From the NCBI RefSeq assembly GCF_029227915.1, contig NC_079875.1, forward strand, positions 4,154,001 to 4,218,000: a stretch of DNA of 64,000 nucleotides, given 5' to 3'. The stretch's first letter is position 1. Every line of letters starts with the position of its first letter. The notes under the pieces are model-generated. The model saw only the letters and a list, made by a program, of their open reading frames with translations. It was not told the origin of the DNA and searched no databases. Below, piece after piece: positions 10,660 through 21,220 of this stretch. Origin of the DNA: Hydractinia symbiolongicarpus (lineage: Eukaryota; Cnidaria; Hydrozoa; Anthoathecata; Hydractiniidae). The position numbers and the translations under genes were made by a program.

Positions 10660-12081
10660 GAAAATTATCTTAACTTTAGCTTCATAGCTATGTCACAACT
10701 TTTTTACTTTGTTATATAATTGGTAATAAACACATCAAATAATTTTAAAGTAAGTTACCTACAAAGTACTTGGTTCTGTACCATTTATTCTCGCATTCCA
10801 AATTTTTTTAAATTAACAGTGATGAAAAATATCAACTAATGTATCTAGCCACAGCTAGCTATATAAGTTAGCCATGTAACATAAAAAAATCTTAAAACTA
10901 CATCATTTATTCAGCTTACAAAAAACCACGTTGTTTATGTAGTCTTTAAAACGATATTAAACGCACCTACCATCATACCAATAACCAGTTGTTATAAACC
11001 TTTGCATAGCTAATAGACTTGCTACAATAATGCTTTTTTAGATTTTTCTGTTGCAACATAATCTCCTTAAACCATAGACAGTTTAAAGCTGAAACAATAA
11101 AAACTTGATGTCTTTGACAGCCATAAATTTAAAATGTAAACTAAAAAGTCAAAATTTATTTATATATAGTTCTTATTTCTGATAAGCCTGGAATGCCTAA
11201 CATTTTCTTATTAAAAAATCGTTGATATTTAAGAGTTTTTTCTACCTAGAACAACCACAAAAGATATCTACACAAGACAATTATTATCCCCACGTGTAAT
11301 TTTTTGGCTAATCTATACTATATTTTTAAAATCAGCTGATTGTAGCTGACGTCAGCATGGCCCTCGTTTAAATCAGTTTCGTCCTTTCATAGACTCTGGC
11401 GTTTATTAAATGCAATTAGCACATCTAAATACTGCTTACTCAAACGCGACTTCAAAGAACGCACCTTCAGACCCTACCGGCTGCAATGGCATGTTGATGA
11501 TTTTGTCATTTTGTAAATCCGCCGAAAAAATGTCATTGTATCAATATTCTAGTAGGGGGTTGTAGATAGCATTACTTAAACATGAGAATTATAACCTAAA
11601 AAATTTTAACTTTCAACCAAAATATAATCTGCAGGTATCTTCTAACATCATGTGTAAAGATTAGCATCGTGTCATCTAGGTGTAACATACCGATGTTAGT
11701 TTTCAAAAAACTTACAAGTACCTCTTAAACTGTATTCATTAGCTGTCGGCTTGTTATTGTTCATCTTTGCGTTTTTCAACCAGGTTATAAAATTTTATAA
11801 ATATATTTTATCAAAAATTTCTTCTTTATAAAGAATATAAAGCTAATCTTTAAATCGATATAAAACACTTTTTTTAACATATATACACAATAAAAATATA
11901 CCATCAGACATCTCTAACCGAAATGCGTGTACTCACTCTTCATAAAATTCACCTTACTTTCAAGAAGCGCGCTGCTGTCAATTTTCACTTTTGAAGTTTA
12001 TTGCTTTATCGTTAAACTTTAGCCTATGGTTTTGTAGGAGCTAGTAAGCAAGTTTCCTTTCTTCCAATAATGTATTCTTTC
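10660..12081. other. AT-rich intergenic DNA, no gene recognised
   Basis: No protein-like frame or RNA gene was seen. One isolated TGACGTCA lies near 11348. The stretch probably includes the unrecognised right end of the helicase/DUF6589 element. Confidence 0.5.
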
Positions 12082-12087
12082 TTTATT
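12082..12087 (-). terminator. Polyadenylation signal AATAAA of the ARL14EP-like gene
   Basis: TTTATT on plus (AATAAA on minus) lies about 50 bp past the stop codon of the ARL14EP-like gene, a normal distance for a short 3' UTR. Confidence 0.6.
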
Positions 12088-12135
12088 TTATGGCAATCTT
12101 TTCCATTCCAACTACGAATTTTTATAGCCACCATA

Positions 12136-15100
12136 TTACTTGGTATCGTAGACAACCAAATCGTACGTCCATTTACGATCGCAGCGACATGTTGAGCCGC
12201 ATTTTTCCGAATTGCATTGTGGGCATGGATAGTGACATCCTGGACAGTCAGCAATCATGCAGTCACATAAATCTTGACCAGTGCTTTTTAAACAACCGTT
12301 ATTGTCATGAAGTGTGGCTTTTTTAGTCTTCTTACCACGCTTTCTGAAAAGAAAGAAATGTCATTATAAGTAAAGCAAAACAAGCACTTTGAAGCAAGTG
12401 AAAACCAGTTAGAGGTAGTTTTAACCAGTTGAAGGTAGTTTCAACCAGTTAAAGGTAGTTTTAACCAGTTAGAGGTAATTTTAACCAGTTAGAGGTAGTT
12501 TCGCCCAGTTAGAGGTAGTTTCGACCAGTTAGAGGTAGTTTAAACCAGTTAGAGGTAGTTTTGACCAGTTAGAGGTAATTTTAACCAGTTAGAGGTAGTT
12601 TCGCCCAGTTAGAGGTAGTTTCGACCAGTTAGAGGTAGTTTAAACCAGTTAGAGGTAGTTTTGACCAGTTAGAGGTAGTTTAAACCAGTTAGAGGTAGTT
12701 TCGACAAGAGAGGTAGTTATAACCAGTTAAACGTAAAATGGTGACCACAGAAAAATAGAATTCCCGGACTCCTAAGGACATTGATGTTATTTTTCCACGT
12801 AAAATTCATTGGGATAATTCCAGGTTACAACGGCTAACCATGCAAAATTTCCAGAAAATCTAGGACTTTAATTTTTACGTATTCGAGAAGATTCTTTCTG
12901 TGAGGTTTGTAAATGATTTATATAGACAGTGAAACCTCCCTATCACAACATTAAAAAAAGTATAGAGAGATGTCCGCTACTTAGACGTTTAATATGCTCT
13001 TAGATGTTACTGACTGCAAAGTGTGCACCAAGGCTCTTCTTCCGCCGGAGATTATATATTATGCAATGCGCCTTACCCCTGGTTCGATGACTTATCGCCT
13101 AATAAACGATTCAATTTCCGTCTTTCCCGATTACTAAATTCGGGCTTAAATCCAAGTAGATCTTTAGTGGACGGTCCAGGATTGTGGAAAACCAATTGTT
13201 GCATTTCACGTTTCAGCTTCTCCTACAGATCAAACAAGAAATAATAGAATATAAAACATTATGCAGTGAAACGACATCATGAGAAATAAAACGATGAACT
13301 ACAGCGCTAGCAGCAATGATGTGGCGGCTGTGAACATATGGCTTCAGGCTTAAAGCCATACGTTTGCACCATCAAAGTGTTGTCAACATGTTGGGATCAT
13401 TATCTGACACCAGGACCGTTGTGTGAAAAAGTAAGTGACGGCAGCACTCTATGTCAGCTAACTAAGTTACAGTCAGAAGAAGAGTGCCATTTTTAGCACG
13501 GGAAGTCCAGGTAAAGTCTGTGGTGAGGTAAAATAAGGGAAAAGGGTGGGAGCAAATTAGACAGAGTAGGTAAAAAGGAGAATGGAGAAGAGTGGAAAAT
13601 ACGAAGGGTGGGGCTGTAAAAGGGGAGGAATAATAAAGAGGTGAAGGTGAAGTAAAAGAAGGGATATTGTAGGGTAGGGAAAAGGATCGGTTGTAAAGTA
13701 GGGGAAGGTAAAGTAGAGAAGTGAGGATAGTATAGGGAGGGAGAGAATAAGGTGTATAGCGGTTGTCTGGTGAAATGGGGTTTGGAACACGTGTTCCGTT
13801 CAGAAACTTTTATTAAAGCAAAATTTAGTAATTTACTGTCTTCTTTAGCTTACATAACATTCACTTTGAAGATAAACGGTTTTGCGCAAATTGTTGAATT
13901 TTTTAAAGTTGATTAAAACATAGTAATTTCTGTATTTATAATATTTAAGGGTTAAATAAATCAGTCTGTATTATTATCGTCGTTACAAATATCGTACGCT
14001 GTATAAAAGTTATTAATTTTATCAGTACACAGTCACATCAACAAACAAAATTAACGAATCAGTTAATCAAGGACGCATGTATTTAACGCGATAACCTCCT
14101 CAAAAATCCTTATTTCCACTGAATAGCTCCCATCATATGTATCATTAGTTACGGTCTTTTAAAATACACCTTATTATATATTTTTAAAGAAATTTAAGCT
14201 CAGGAAATAAATGATAACGAGACATGAAGTAAACGAGAAGAAAGGATCATTCGTGTAAATTTTGCCCCTCATCGATTTCCTGAACAAATTAACAGATAAC
14301 ATTCTGTTATTGTCTTATTTATTAACGTTAATTTTTATTTTGGTTTACCTTGACTTCGTTATCACGAGCTTGTTTCCATAACTCAAAACAACACAAAATT
14401 CGGCCGGCAATATCAGAGGGTTTACAGTTAGTCTTATTATCGGTTTGAAAACCAAGTCCACAAAATATCCTCGTCTTCTCCTCGTCACCAATTTGTAACT
14501 TCTTTGAGCTAGGAAAATTTAATTTGATGGAGCGCGTGATGTCTCGATGGGAGTAAGATTTGTTGAAGTTATCCCATACATAGGAGAAGACGTGTTGACA
14601 TGACAGACAGTTTGAATGATCAAGACCATTGCACAGTACCTCTCGAAATATAGATAACAACCTAAAAAGAAAGTCATCTCGTAATTCAAGATTTACTTAC
14701 GGGAAAAAAATTATTTTTAAACTGGAAACTAATTAGATGGTTTTCTACACAAATGAAATTCTTGACGATTCAAAAAGGAATAAATAAAATAAATAAATAA
14801 ATACGCACTTACCAAGTCATTAAATCGACTGATTCTTCTTCAGCCATAGCAAGTTGAAGACTGATGAAAGCTAATATAACGTGCGTACAAAAAATCTCCT
14901 TTGCTCAGTGCCTCAGCGGTAAACCATTAAATTATTTTACTTCTGTCTTTTTTATACTTTTTTTATTTATCTGCACTAAATTAAGACGAGGAGAAAGTAT
15001 GAGCACTTGTTGATTAGAAGATATGAAACTGCATACTTGTCGAGTCGAAAGCACTTTAAGTTCCATGGACAATTAAATATAACTGCAGCCGTTTAACAAA

Positions 15101-18100
15101 AGACATGTTATTAACCTTTAATTTCTATTATCAAACATCATTTGTAACCATGACAACATAAAAACAACAATTCCCATGATAAAATAACATAGTTAAAAAT
15201 ATCTCATTTGCCTCATCTCCTTTGTGTTAAAAATTAATAAAATTTAATAATATATAGAAGCGTACTTGTATAAAACATTACGTTTACTACATAGGTCTAT
15301 CAATTGTTTACGAAATTAGATACGTGTAAGTTATTAGTTAGTATGTTGTAATTCGCCTGTTGTAAAAAAAACGCACCATTCAGTGTATCGTGCATCTACG
15401 TTCGCCTGTTAGCATGAAGTGATAAAATTCATCCGCGGAAATTCGAAATAAAGCTGCGGCGCAACCATTTTGATTCTACCTTAAAAGATATTTGTTTTGC
15501 ACTGTGGAGATTTTATGACACAAAATATGAACCCAATTACATAACTGACTACTTTAACAATTTAGCAAATTAAATTTTAGATACTGCAACAAAAATTTCC
15601 CCAGCTAATAATTAAATAACATTAAGGAATCCATTAAAACCGTATATTTCGGTAGCATATTTTATCTCTTTACTCTCTCTGAAAAAGTTGACACACATTG
15701 AAATTATTGAAAACACTTTACTACAAGTCATTGTATAGTAAAGATTGACACAAAATCATCCTATTAATGATAGAGTACCACCCTAAGACACCTATGGTTT
15801 GTAAACATACATAGTGAATGACAAGGCCAAGTTTGAAACGTGAACAACTTTCCTACAAATAATAAAAACTAAATTATATGAAAAATTTGAAATGAAACTG
15901 CTTTTAGGTAAAGTGGACGGGAGTTGGCAAGGCTATTTTAAGTTAGTAGCCTAAATTAGTTTTGATATCAAAAAAAAGTAATTGACAACACGGAAAGAAG
16001 TGATGTGAAGCAATGCAGTTTTATTTTATTATTACATTACAGAAAAAAAATGTTTGAGACACAAGACCACGCATGCAGGAAAATAAAGTTGGCCTGTGCA
16101 AAAACCGAAAGTCTAACCGATTAAGTTTAAAAACATACTATTTTCTCTGGTGTAAATTTTAAAAAGTTGGTACATAAAGAAACAGACACTAAAGATACCA
16201 TTAATAAAACATTATAAAGAATAATTTTACAAAATATAAAAATTTAGTACTAGACTTTATACAATGACAACTATGAAATGAAACGAATCTTTTAAGAAAT
16301 TTACAGAAAAGAGTTCTGAAGGGTTGCCACTCTTTTTTTAAAGTTAAGGAGATTTGAGGAGACGTGGCAACCCTATTCTATAAAAGGGTTTTTTATGCTG
16401 GTAAAAGTTTTCAGACTTTTTCCTTTTTCTTGATTGTCCTAAAAACACACGCGGAAGATTTTCAGCATGGGTGAAACATTTTGTTACAATTTAGAAGGGG
16501 GATTCAAGTTTAGGAAAAAAGTCAGCATTAAAGGTATAGTCAATACATCTGGAATTACTGATCAGTATGTATAGAGCAGATGTAAGGAAGCAATTTCACA
16601 GATTGGATGTAGAAAGAGTTCCCCATGTGTACAAGCACAAACCCTTTTTACACAGAATACTGCAGATTATGGTGAAATACATATGGCTAAATTTTCTTGT
16701 GGTGAACTAAAAATTTTGTTTAATATGGTATTTTTATATTTTGTGAATGAGAATGTGTCACTGCCTGTTAATAAGGATAGAGCTGTATGCATTTCTCCCC
16801 TCCCGCAATTATATAGTCCAGGATCTCTCATTTGATCCACAACATAGGAATAGTGGCGACAATATCAAGATTACAAAAATTCCACAGCCATTTATTCAGC
16901 GCATAATGGCTGTGCAACAGAAAAATAACGGGTAAAAAATTGCAAAGTAAAAATGAAAACACGCTCAAGATATCGTACTACTAACATATAACATTCGCAC
17001 AGACGTACTTGTAATGAGAAAATTCAAATTTTCTCATGTATTTTTTGCTTTTAATTGCTAAGGATTGTTATAAATTCGTCAGGATAAAAACTGGGTAACT
17101 TTATTCAAAATATTTTTAAAACTCAATCAAAAAGCATTTGGCAATATGCGGAATGAGATTGGACAACCTGACACAGTTTCCCATCACTTCATAATTAGGA
17201 AAATGATTTTACTCTGTCCATGCTAGGAATTCACGTATACATACATATTATGAAATTAAAAATCCCAACATATGAAGATTTATCACTTAGAAACAAATCA
17301 CTGAAATATTTTAAACTTCACTTTATTACTAATCAGTAAAGTTTACTGGCAAACTTTGTTATACATATTTTTTTTAATGCTGTAGTTTAAAAAAATCCCT
17401 TCATATTTTGTGGCATTTTAGTAAGCAATTGGAAATCTTCAATCAACTACTACAAGGGTTACTTTACACAGACGATGAAGAGGTTCAAACAAGAAGCTTG
17501 TGAAGATAGAAGTTTTCTTTGAAGGGTAATATTGGTAACAGTTTGGTATTCTTATTGTACTTAAATCTTCCTAAACTGTCAAATCTAGGAGAATAAAGTG
17601 TTATAATTTGGAACGCACCATTCATAAAATTTGCAGAAACTAACACTACCCCTCATTAATTTTTTTTGAAAATAATTGTTTCTACTATAAAAGCCCTTGA
17701 AAAACAATAAAAAAATAATGTTATTGCCCAATTTTTGACTTCTTTTCAAACAATAATTGCAAGCAAAACAGTAAATTTTTAAATAGCAACCTTAATCACA
17801 GTCCCTGCTTTTAAAGTTTTATGGGCTTAATTCCCATCAGAAATGAGAAAAATGCTAGAAACAAAGTTGGGCTACTATTTTGGCTACTATTTTTTTCGTT
17901 AAAAACCTTATTTTCAGAACTTTTTTCAGCTCTCTGACAAAAGCAGATGTTCAGAGTGGCCTTTCCAGAATTCATTTTCCAGAAGTAAATATCAGGACTT
18001 TTCTGACCTTTTCCTAGAAGTAATTTCGTTTGACAAAAACGGAAATTTCAATAAAAAACAAGCAAAAATCTAATGGACCTATTTGGATTTAAAACATTAG

Positions 18101-19933
18101 AAAAAACTAACAATCCAACCCTCAAAAAAGTTCAAAAATCTGTATTTTTGAACTGTTTTTGGCCAGAAAAACGGATTCTTAAAAACTGACTTTAATTTGA
18201 GGGTTAATTATCTCTATCTTTGTGCAAAATGATCCAACTCTGAGAAAAGCTCGAACTAGACAGACCTCACATGCAGCAGGCAGGTCCAGAAAAGTAAAGT
18301 AGATTTAGAAAATTTATTTCCCTAGATTTTTTCCTATATTGGCAACAATGATAAAGCATAATGTATAGATAAAGTATACGTAGGTGAATATTTATCATAG
18401 CACATCCGTATTTCATTCTCAACAGAGAATGCTTCACCCCGACCAGACCTCTGATCATGACGGGTGAGTATAATGCCTGTAAGTCATATTGAAGGAGAAC
18501 TACTCTGTTCATCACTAACATACTGCCTGGCAATGGGTGGGATTCGATCCCCAGTCCCCAGAATATAAGTATGTCAATAAAGCATTGCCTATAATAATAC
18601 GAAGAATGCGTCTGTCTTTGACAGGCAAAGGAGATGTGTTCATTTTCCTTTGATATTCCCACAAAAGTTATGTCTTAAATGTTAAATTTTCTGACATTTC
18701 AGCACAATGTTAACAACATTAATGTAACGTCAATATCTTAATTTAAATTAACGAAGTATACAATGGACCATGGACCAAATTGGGTAAGTTTCCAAACCTG
18801 GGCCCCAAATCCCTTTGGGAATGGACAGGATGATGAAGTCTCAAACAAACTTTTAAACCTAAATACCTATGCAACCATTCGTAAAAGTATATTATCCTAT
18901 ATATACATTTTTTTCAGTGTTTTAAGATTTTACAATTACAGTAAGGTATACATTTTCTTTATCAACGTTTCACACAATAGGGACAACATGTCAACAAGTT
19001 TCTAACATTCTTTTTCACATATGGACAGGTCACTGCTGGTGTTATTAAAATTTAAATGATGGTTCAACTGGAGCCATAGCTTAATGGTTTTAACTCTCGC
19101 ACTTTTTGCAGGAGAACGGGGTTCGATTTTCCCTTAGCAGCTATTCGATATGAGCGAGTGTATGTTACCACAGACAGTGTTAACCCAAGCCATGTGAGGG
19201 AAATTTGGTAAATGGCACACCGTGTTGGCGTTGGATGTTGCACAGAGTTGTCTGGTAAAGCGCTGATCCTAATTGAGTCTGCGTAGCTCAAATTGCACAT
19301 TAAATACTCCCCATCTCTAAGCCATCGCCCCTCCTAGAAATAATAGACAGGGTATATCCCTTAATGTTTGTGAGATTAGCCAAGTAAAATATGCACATCT
19401 ATTTCCCCACAGCTTAGTGGTTATAACTTTGTGCAGGAGACCAGGGTTCAATTTTCCTTGGTGGTGATTCAATATGGGCAAGTGAATGTTACCATAGCCC
19501 TGGGTTAACCTTAAGCCATATGAGGTTGATAAAAAAGACAAAAATCTTTCTTGGCAACCCCCTCCTTATCATTATTACAAGATTAACAGGGCTGCTATAT
19601 GGCTATGGTATAGGATATAGGAGAGGGAATACATTAAGTTTGGGGGGACACCATACTAGTGCACTATGCTAAAGTGGAAGGGGAAGTCAAGGGATTTAGT
19701 TGGCTAGTGTGTGTTTACTCGCCCAAAAAATAAAGGTAAATCAGGCTAGCTCAGTACGACAATATTGCTATAGGTGCATAACTTATGGTTAGATATAAAG
19801 ATAAACTAGCGAACTAAAATCAAGTGAGAATAATTTAACGGAACTCGCATACCGTTTGACTTCCTGGTGATACTTCTTCATTCACCACGGGAGGAAGTGC
19901 AGCAACATTGTCATCTGGCTCTTCTTCAGCCAT
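12136..19933 (-). CDS. ARL14EP: ARL14 effector protein-like (ARF7EP_C domain), two alternative N-termini
   Basis: Minus-strand exons with matching phases are 19853-19933 (first exon A), 14813-14847 and 14349-14661 (alternative exons B1 and B2), 13077-13222 and 12136-12343 (stop TAA 12136-12138). Isoform A is 144 residues and isoform B 233. The shared part has FHNPGPSTKDLLGFKPEF, a basic stretch (NRERRKLNR), then the cysteine-rich C-terminal domain LCDCMIADCPGC, PCPQCNSEKCGSTCRCDRKW. That matches the ARF7EP_C domain of vertebrate ARL14EP/ARL14EPL, which binds the small GTPase ARL14 and links vesicles to the actin motor MYO1E; ARL14EP is also reported in chromatin complexes. The Cys pattern implies zinc binding. 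Both first exons start MAEEE and enter the shared exon in phase 0. Compared with vertebrate ARL14EP, isoform A is short, closer to ARL14EPL. The role here is by homology. Confidence 0.85.
12401..12729. repeat. 20-bp minisatellite with a 100-bp higher-order unit
   Basis: About 16 tandem copies of AACCAGTTAGAGGTAGTTTY occur. Variants follow a fixed order (TTTAACC, TCGCCC, TCGACC, TAAACC, TTGACC), so 12481-12580 and 12581-12680 are almost identical 100-bp blocks of five units. The array lies in the intron between the last two ARL14EP-like exons. The spacing and lack of unique spacers rule out a CRISPR array. Confidence 0.96.
13504..13755. repeat. Polypurine tract of about 250 bp
   Basis: The plus strand is strongly purine-biased (GGGAAAAGGGTGGGAG, GAAGGGTGGGG, GGGAAGGTAAAG and so on) with scattered GTA interruptions, resembling a degenerate array of AGGGTA-like units. 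On the minus strand it reads as a false Pro/Leu/Phe/Ser-rich open frame. Such tracts can form triplex DNA. It lies in an ARL14EP-like intron. Confidence 0.8.
14349..14847 (-). CDS. Alternative 5' exons B1 and B2 of the ARL14EP-like gene
   Basis: B1 (14813-14847) encodes MAEEESVDLMT and ends after two bases of a Trp codon at a consensus donor (TG|GTAAGT). B2 (14349-14661) has a good acceptor (TTCTTTTTAG), 104 codons without a stop, and a donor AAG|GTAAAC in phase 0. The B2 peptide is Cys-containing (SNCLSCQHVFSYVWDNF, FCGLGFQTDN, DIAGRILCCFELWKQ) and fits no domain I know. Because it ends in phase 0, it can join the shared exon starting at 13222. It could also be a separate small gene whose later exons I missed. 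Confidence 0.65.
16321..16373. repeat. Inverted repeat GGGTTGCCAC / GTGGCAACCC
   Basis: Perfect 10-bp arms at 16321-16330 and 16364-16373 are separated by 33 bp. It is likely a foldback remnant or a structural hairpin in the intron. Confidence 0.75.
17014..17037. repeat. 24-bp palindrome
   Basis: ATGAGAAAATT at 17014-17024 and AATTTTCTCAT at 17027-17037 are exact reverse complements around a 2-bp centre. Confidence 0.8.
18775..19030. mobile_element. Diverged copy of the 2104-2812 MITE family
   Basis: CCCCAAATCCCTTTGGGAAT, then AACTTTTAAACCTAAATACC, GCAACCATTCGTAAAAGTAT and ATCCTATA, run parallel to the same order of segments at about 2383-2490. The TGACGTCA sites have decayed here (GATGAAGTCTCA). 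The ends are not clear. Confidence 0.65.
19071..19310 (+). mobile_element. tRNA-derived SINE-like element
   Basis: The 5' part resembles a tRNA: an A-box-like TAGCTTAATGGTT and a B-box-like GGGTTCGATTTT about 40 bp apart, preceded by GAGCCA. A non-tRNA body follows (AACCCAAGCCATGTGAGGGA) that is repeated at 19500 and 20292. It is too irregular to be a functional tRNA gene. Confidence 0.65.
19401..19530 (+). mobile_element. Second SINE-like copy
   Basis: CAGCTTAGTGGTTATAACTT and AGGGTTCAATTTTCC repeat the A-box and B-box arrangement of the element at 19071, followed by the shared GTGAATGTTACCATAG and AAGCCATATGAGG body. Confidence 0.6.
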
Positions 19934-20284
19934 CTTGAAACAATCGTACCGCATTTGCCCAGTTACCCGTTGTTTTTATTTTCGTAAAGAAAACGGAGAC
20001 AAGTTTCACACGAAGTAATATCAGCGCGTTAGTTAGAAAAAAGAAACCTATTTTGGCCTACCAAATGCCCTTTGAGCCACATAAACCAAGCAAGTTGGAA
20101 TATAAAGTAGGGAAAAACATTTTTTGTTTCGAATCCAAGCTGATGATGTTACGGACTTGTGGACATTTCATTTTTCCGCAATCATATCAGACAGTCGCTA
20201 ATGAAGGAAGGTACTACATTCTCTGCTTATACCACCATTAATCGAAAACACTAATAGAGTAAAAGTAACATTATCAACTGTGTT

Positions 20285-20420
20285 AATTCGTCAACCCATG
20301 CCATATAAGGGAAATTGGGTAGGCAATGCTGGTGTATACTCAATGTTGTATGCATTAGAACACAGGACCCTCATTGATAACAGGTTTCCAACACTGAAAT
20401 GGCTATCCTGTAAAATATTC
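20285..20420 (+). mobile_element. SINE body fragment
   Basis: AATTCGTCAACCCATGCCAT and AAGGGAAATTGGGTAGGCAA match the body of the SINE at 19071 but without the tRNA-like head. It lies just upstream of the BEL/Pao insertion. Confidence 0.5.
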
Positions 20421-20605
20421 GGAATAATAATAATAATTACTCTTTCGCATTTGTCAACTACAAATATTTTGAGGCATTACCATATCGCATCGGCAAAGAG
20501 AAAAACCGGCGCACTTTCCTTCTTTTCCTTTTTCTTACATCAAGGACAATACTTGAGGCTGACGTTTCATTATTTTTTCCACTTAAACGGTTCGAGAAAC
20601 AGTAC

Positions 20606-21169
20606 TGTTCCTGCCGTATTGAAGTTTATATTTATTATGTAATTTGTGTTGTCCTTGTGTTGTCCCGTTTGTGCTCTGCTGTAGAGTTCGCTCTGCGGTG
20701 GAGTACGAGATGCATTATATTCGTTAGTTTTGTGTTGTGATGTCCCGTGTTAATTATGTATAAGAATGATTGTAATTTTGGTAATATTTTTAGTTAAATT
20801 TTCCCCTTGAGTCTGTTTTTTTGCACATCCTGCACATCCTTTTTCTGTGCTAGCAGTCTTCAGCATGTAGCGACAAGGTCGGACATAAACTTCAGGAATA
20901 CATTCGCTGTTGAGTGAATCAGTAATTTATATTCGCAAATCACAGGAGTTGTCCTGTATCTCAGTTACATTATCAGTAGTTTTCTCTCACTTGTAGTTGG
21001 CTTGGCTTACGCCACTATATTTCTAGTAAGTGTTTATTTCTTATTATATTTTATGTCATCTTACATGTGTAATTTGTTGCTTAAATTTCGTCTTGTAATT
21101 TTATTGTTTAGCGAGTAAGATTATTAACTACTCCGTTGGAATCGTGTCTATAATTTCCAAGCACCTACA
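20606..21169 (+). repeat. 5' LTR of the BEL/Pao element
   Basis: Direct repeat of 27065-27628, starting TGTTCCTGCC and ending CACCTACA. It differs from the 3' LTR by a few substitutions and a divergent patch (AATTTCGTCTTGTAATTTTA here). It should carry the element's promoter and polyadenylation signals. Confidence 0.95.
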
Positions 21170-21220
21170 AAAGTAGAAATATAAGTAACACTGGATTCGT
21201 TGGAATCGCTATTCAAAAGG

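Larger units (their letters stand above)
14862..19852. other. Long intron region of the ARL14EP-like gene
   Basis: Five kilobases without a recognised exon. It contains an inverted repeat (16321-16373), a short palindrome (17014-17037), a decayed MITE (about 18775-19030) and SINE-like units (19071-19530). Open frames at 16747-16935 and 18267-18662 show no family resemblance. Confidence 0.55.

Noticed and set aside
7500-11500. Terminal inverted repeats for the helicase/DUF6589 element
   Set aside because: I compared the flanks by eye and found no convincing pair, so no ends are claimed.
12401-12729. CRISPR-like regular spacing
   Set aside because: Contiguous 20-bp units without unique spacers in a eukaryotic intron: a minisatellite.
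19071-19530. tRNA genes
   Set aside because: A and B boxes are present but the cloverleaf is not maintained and a SINE body follows.
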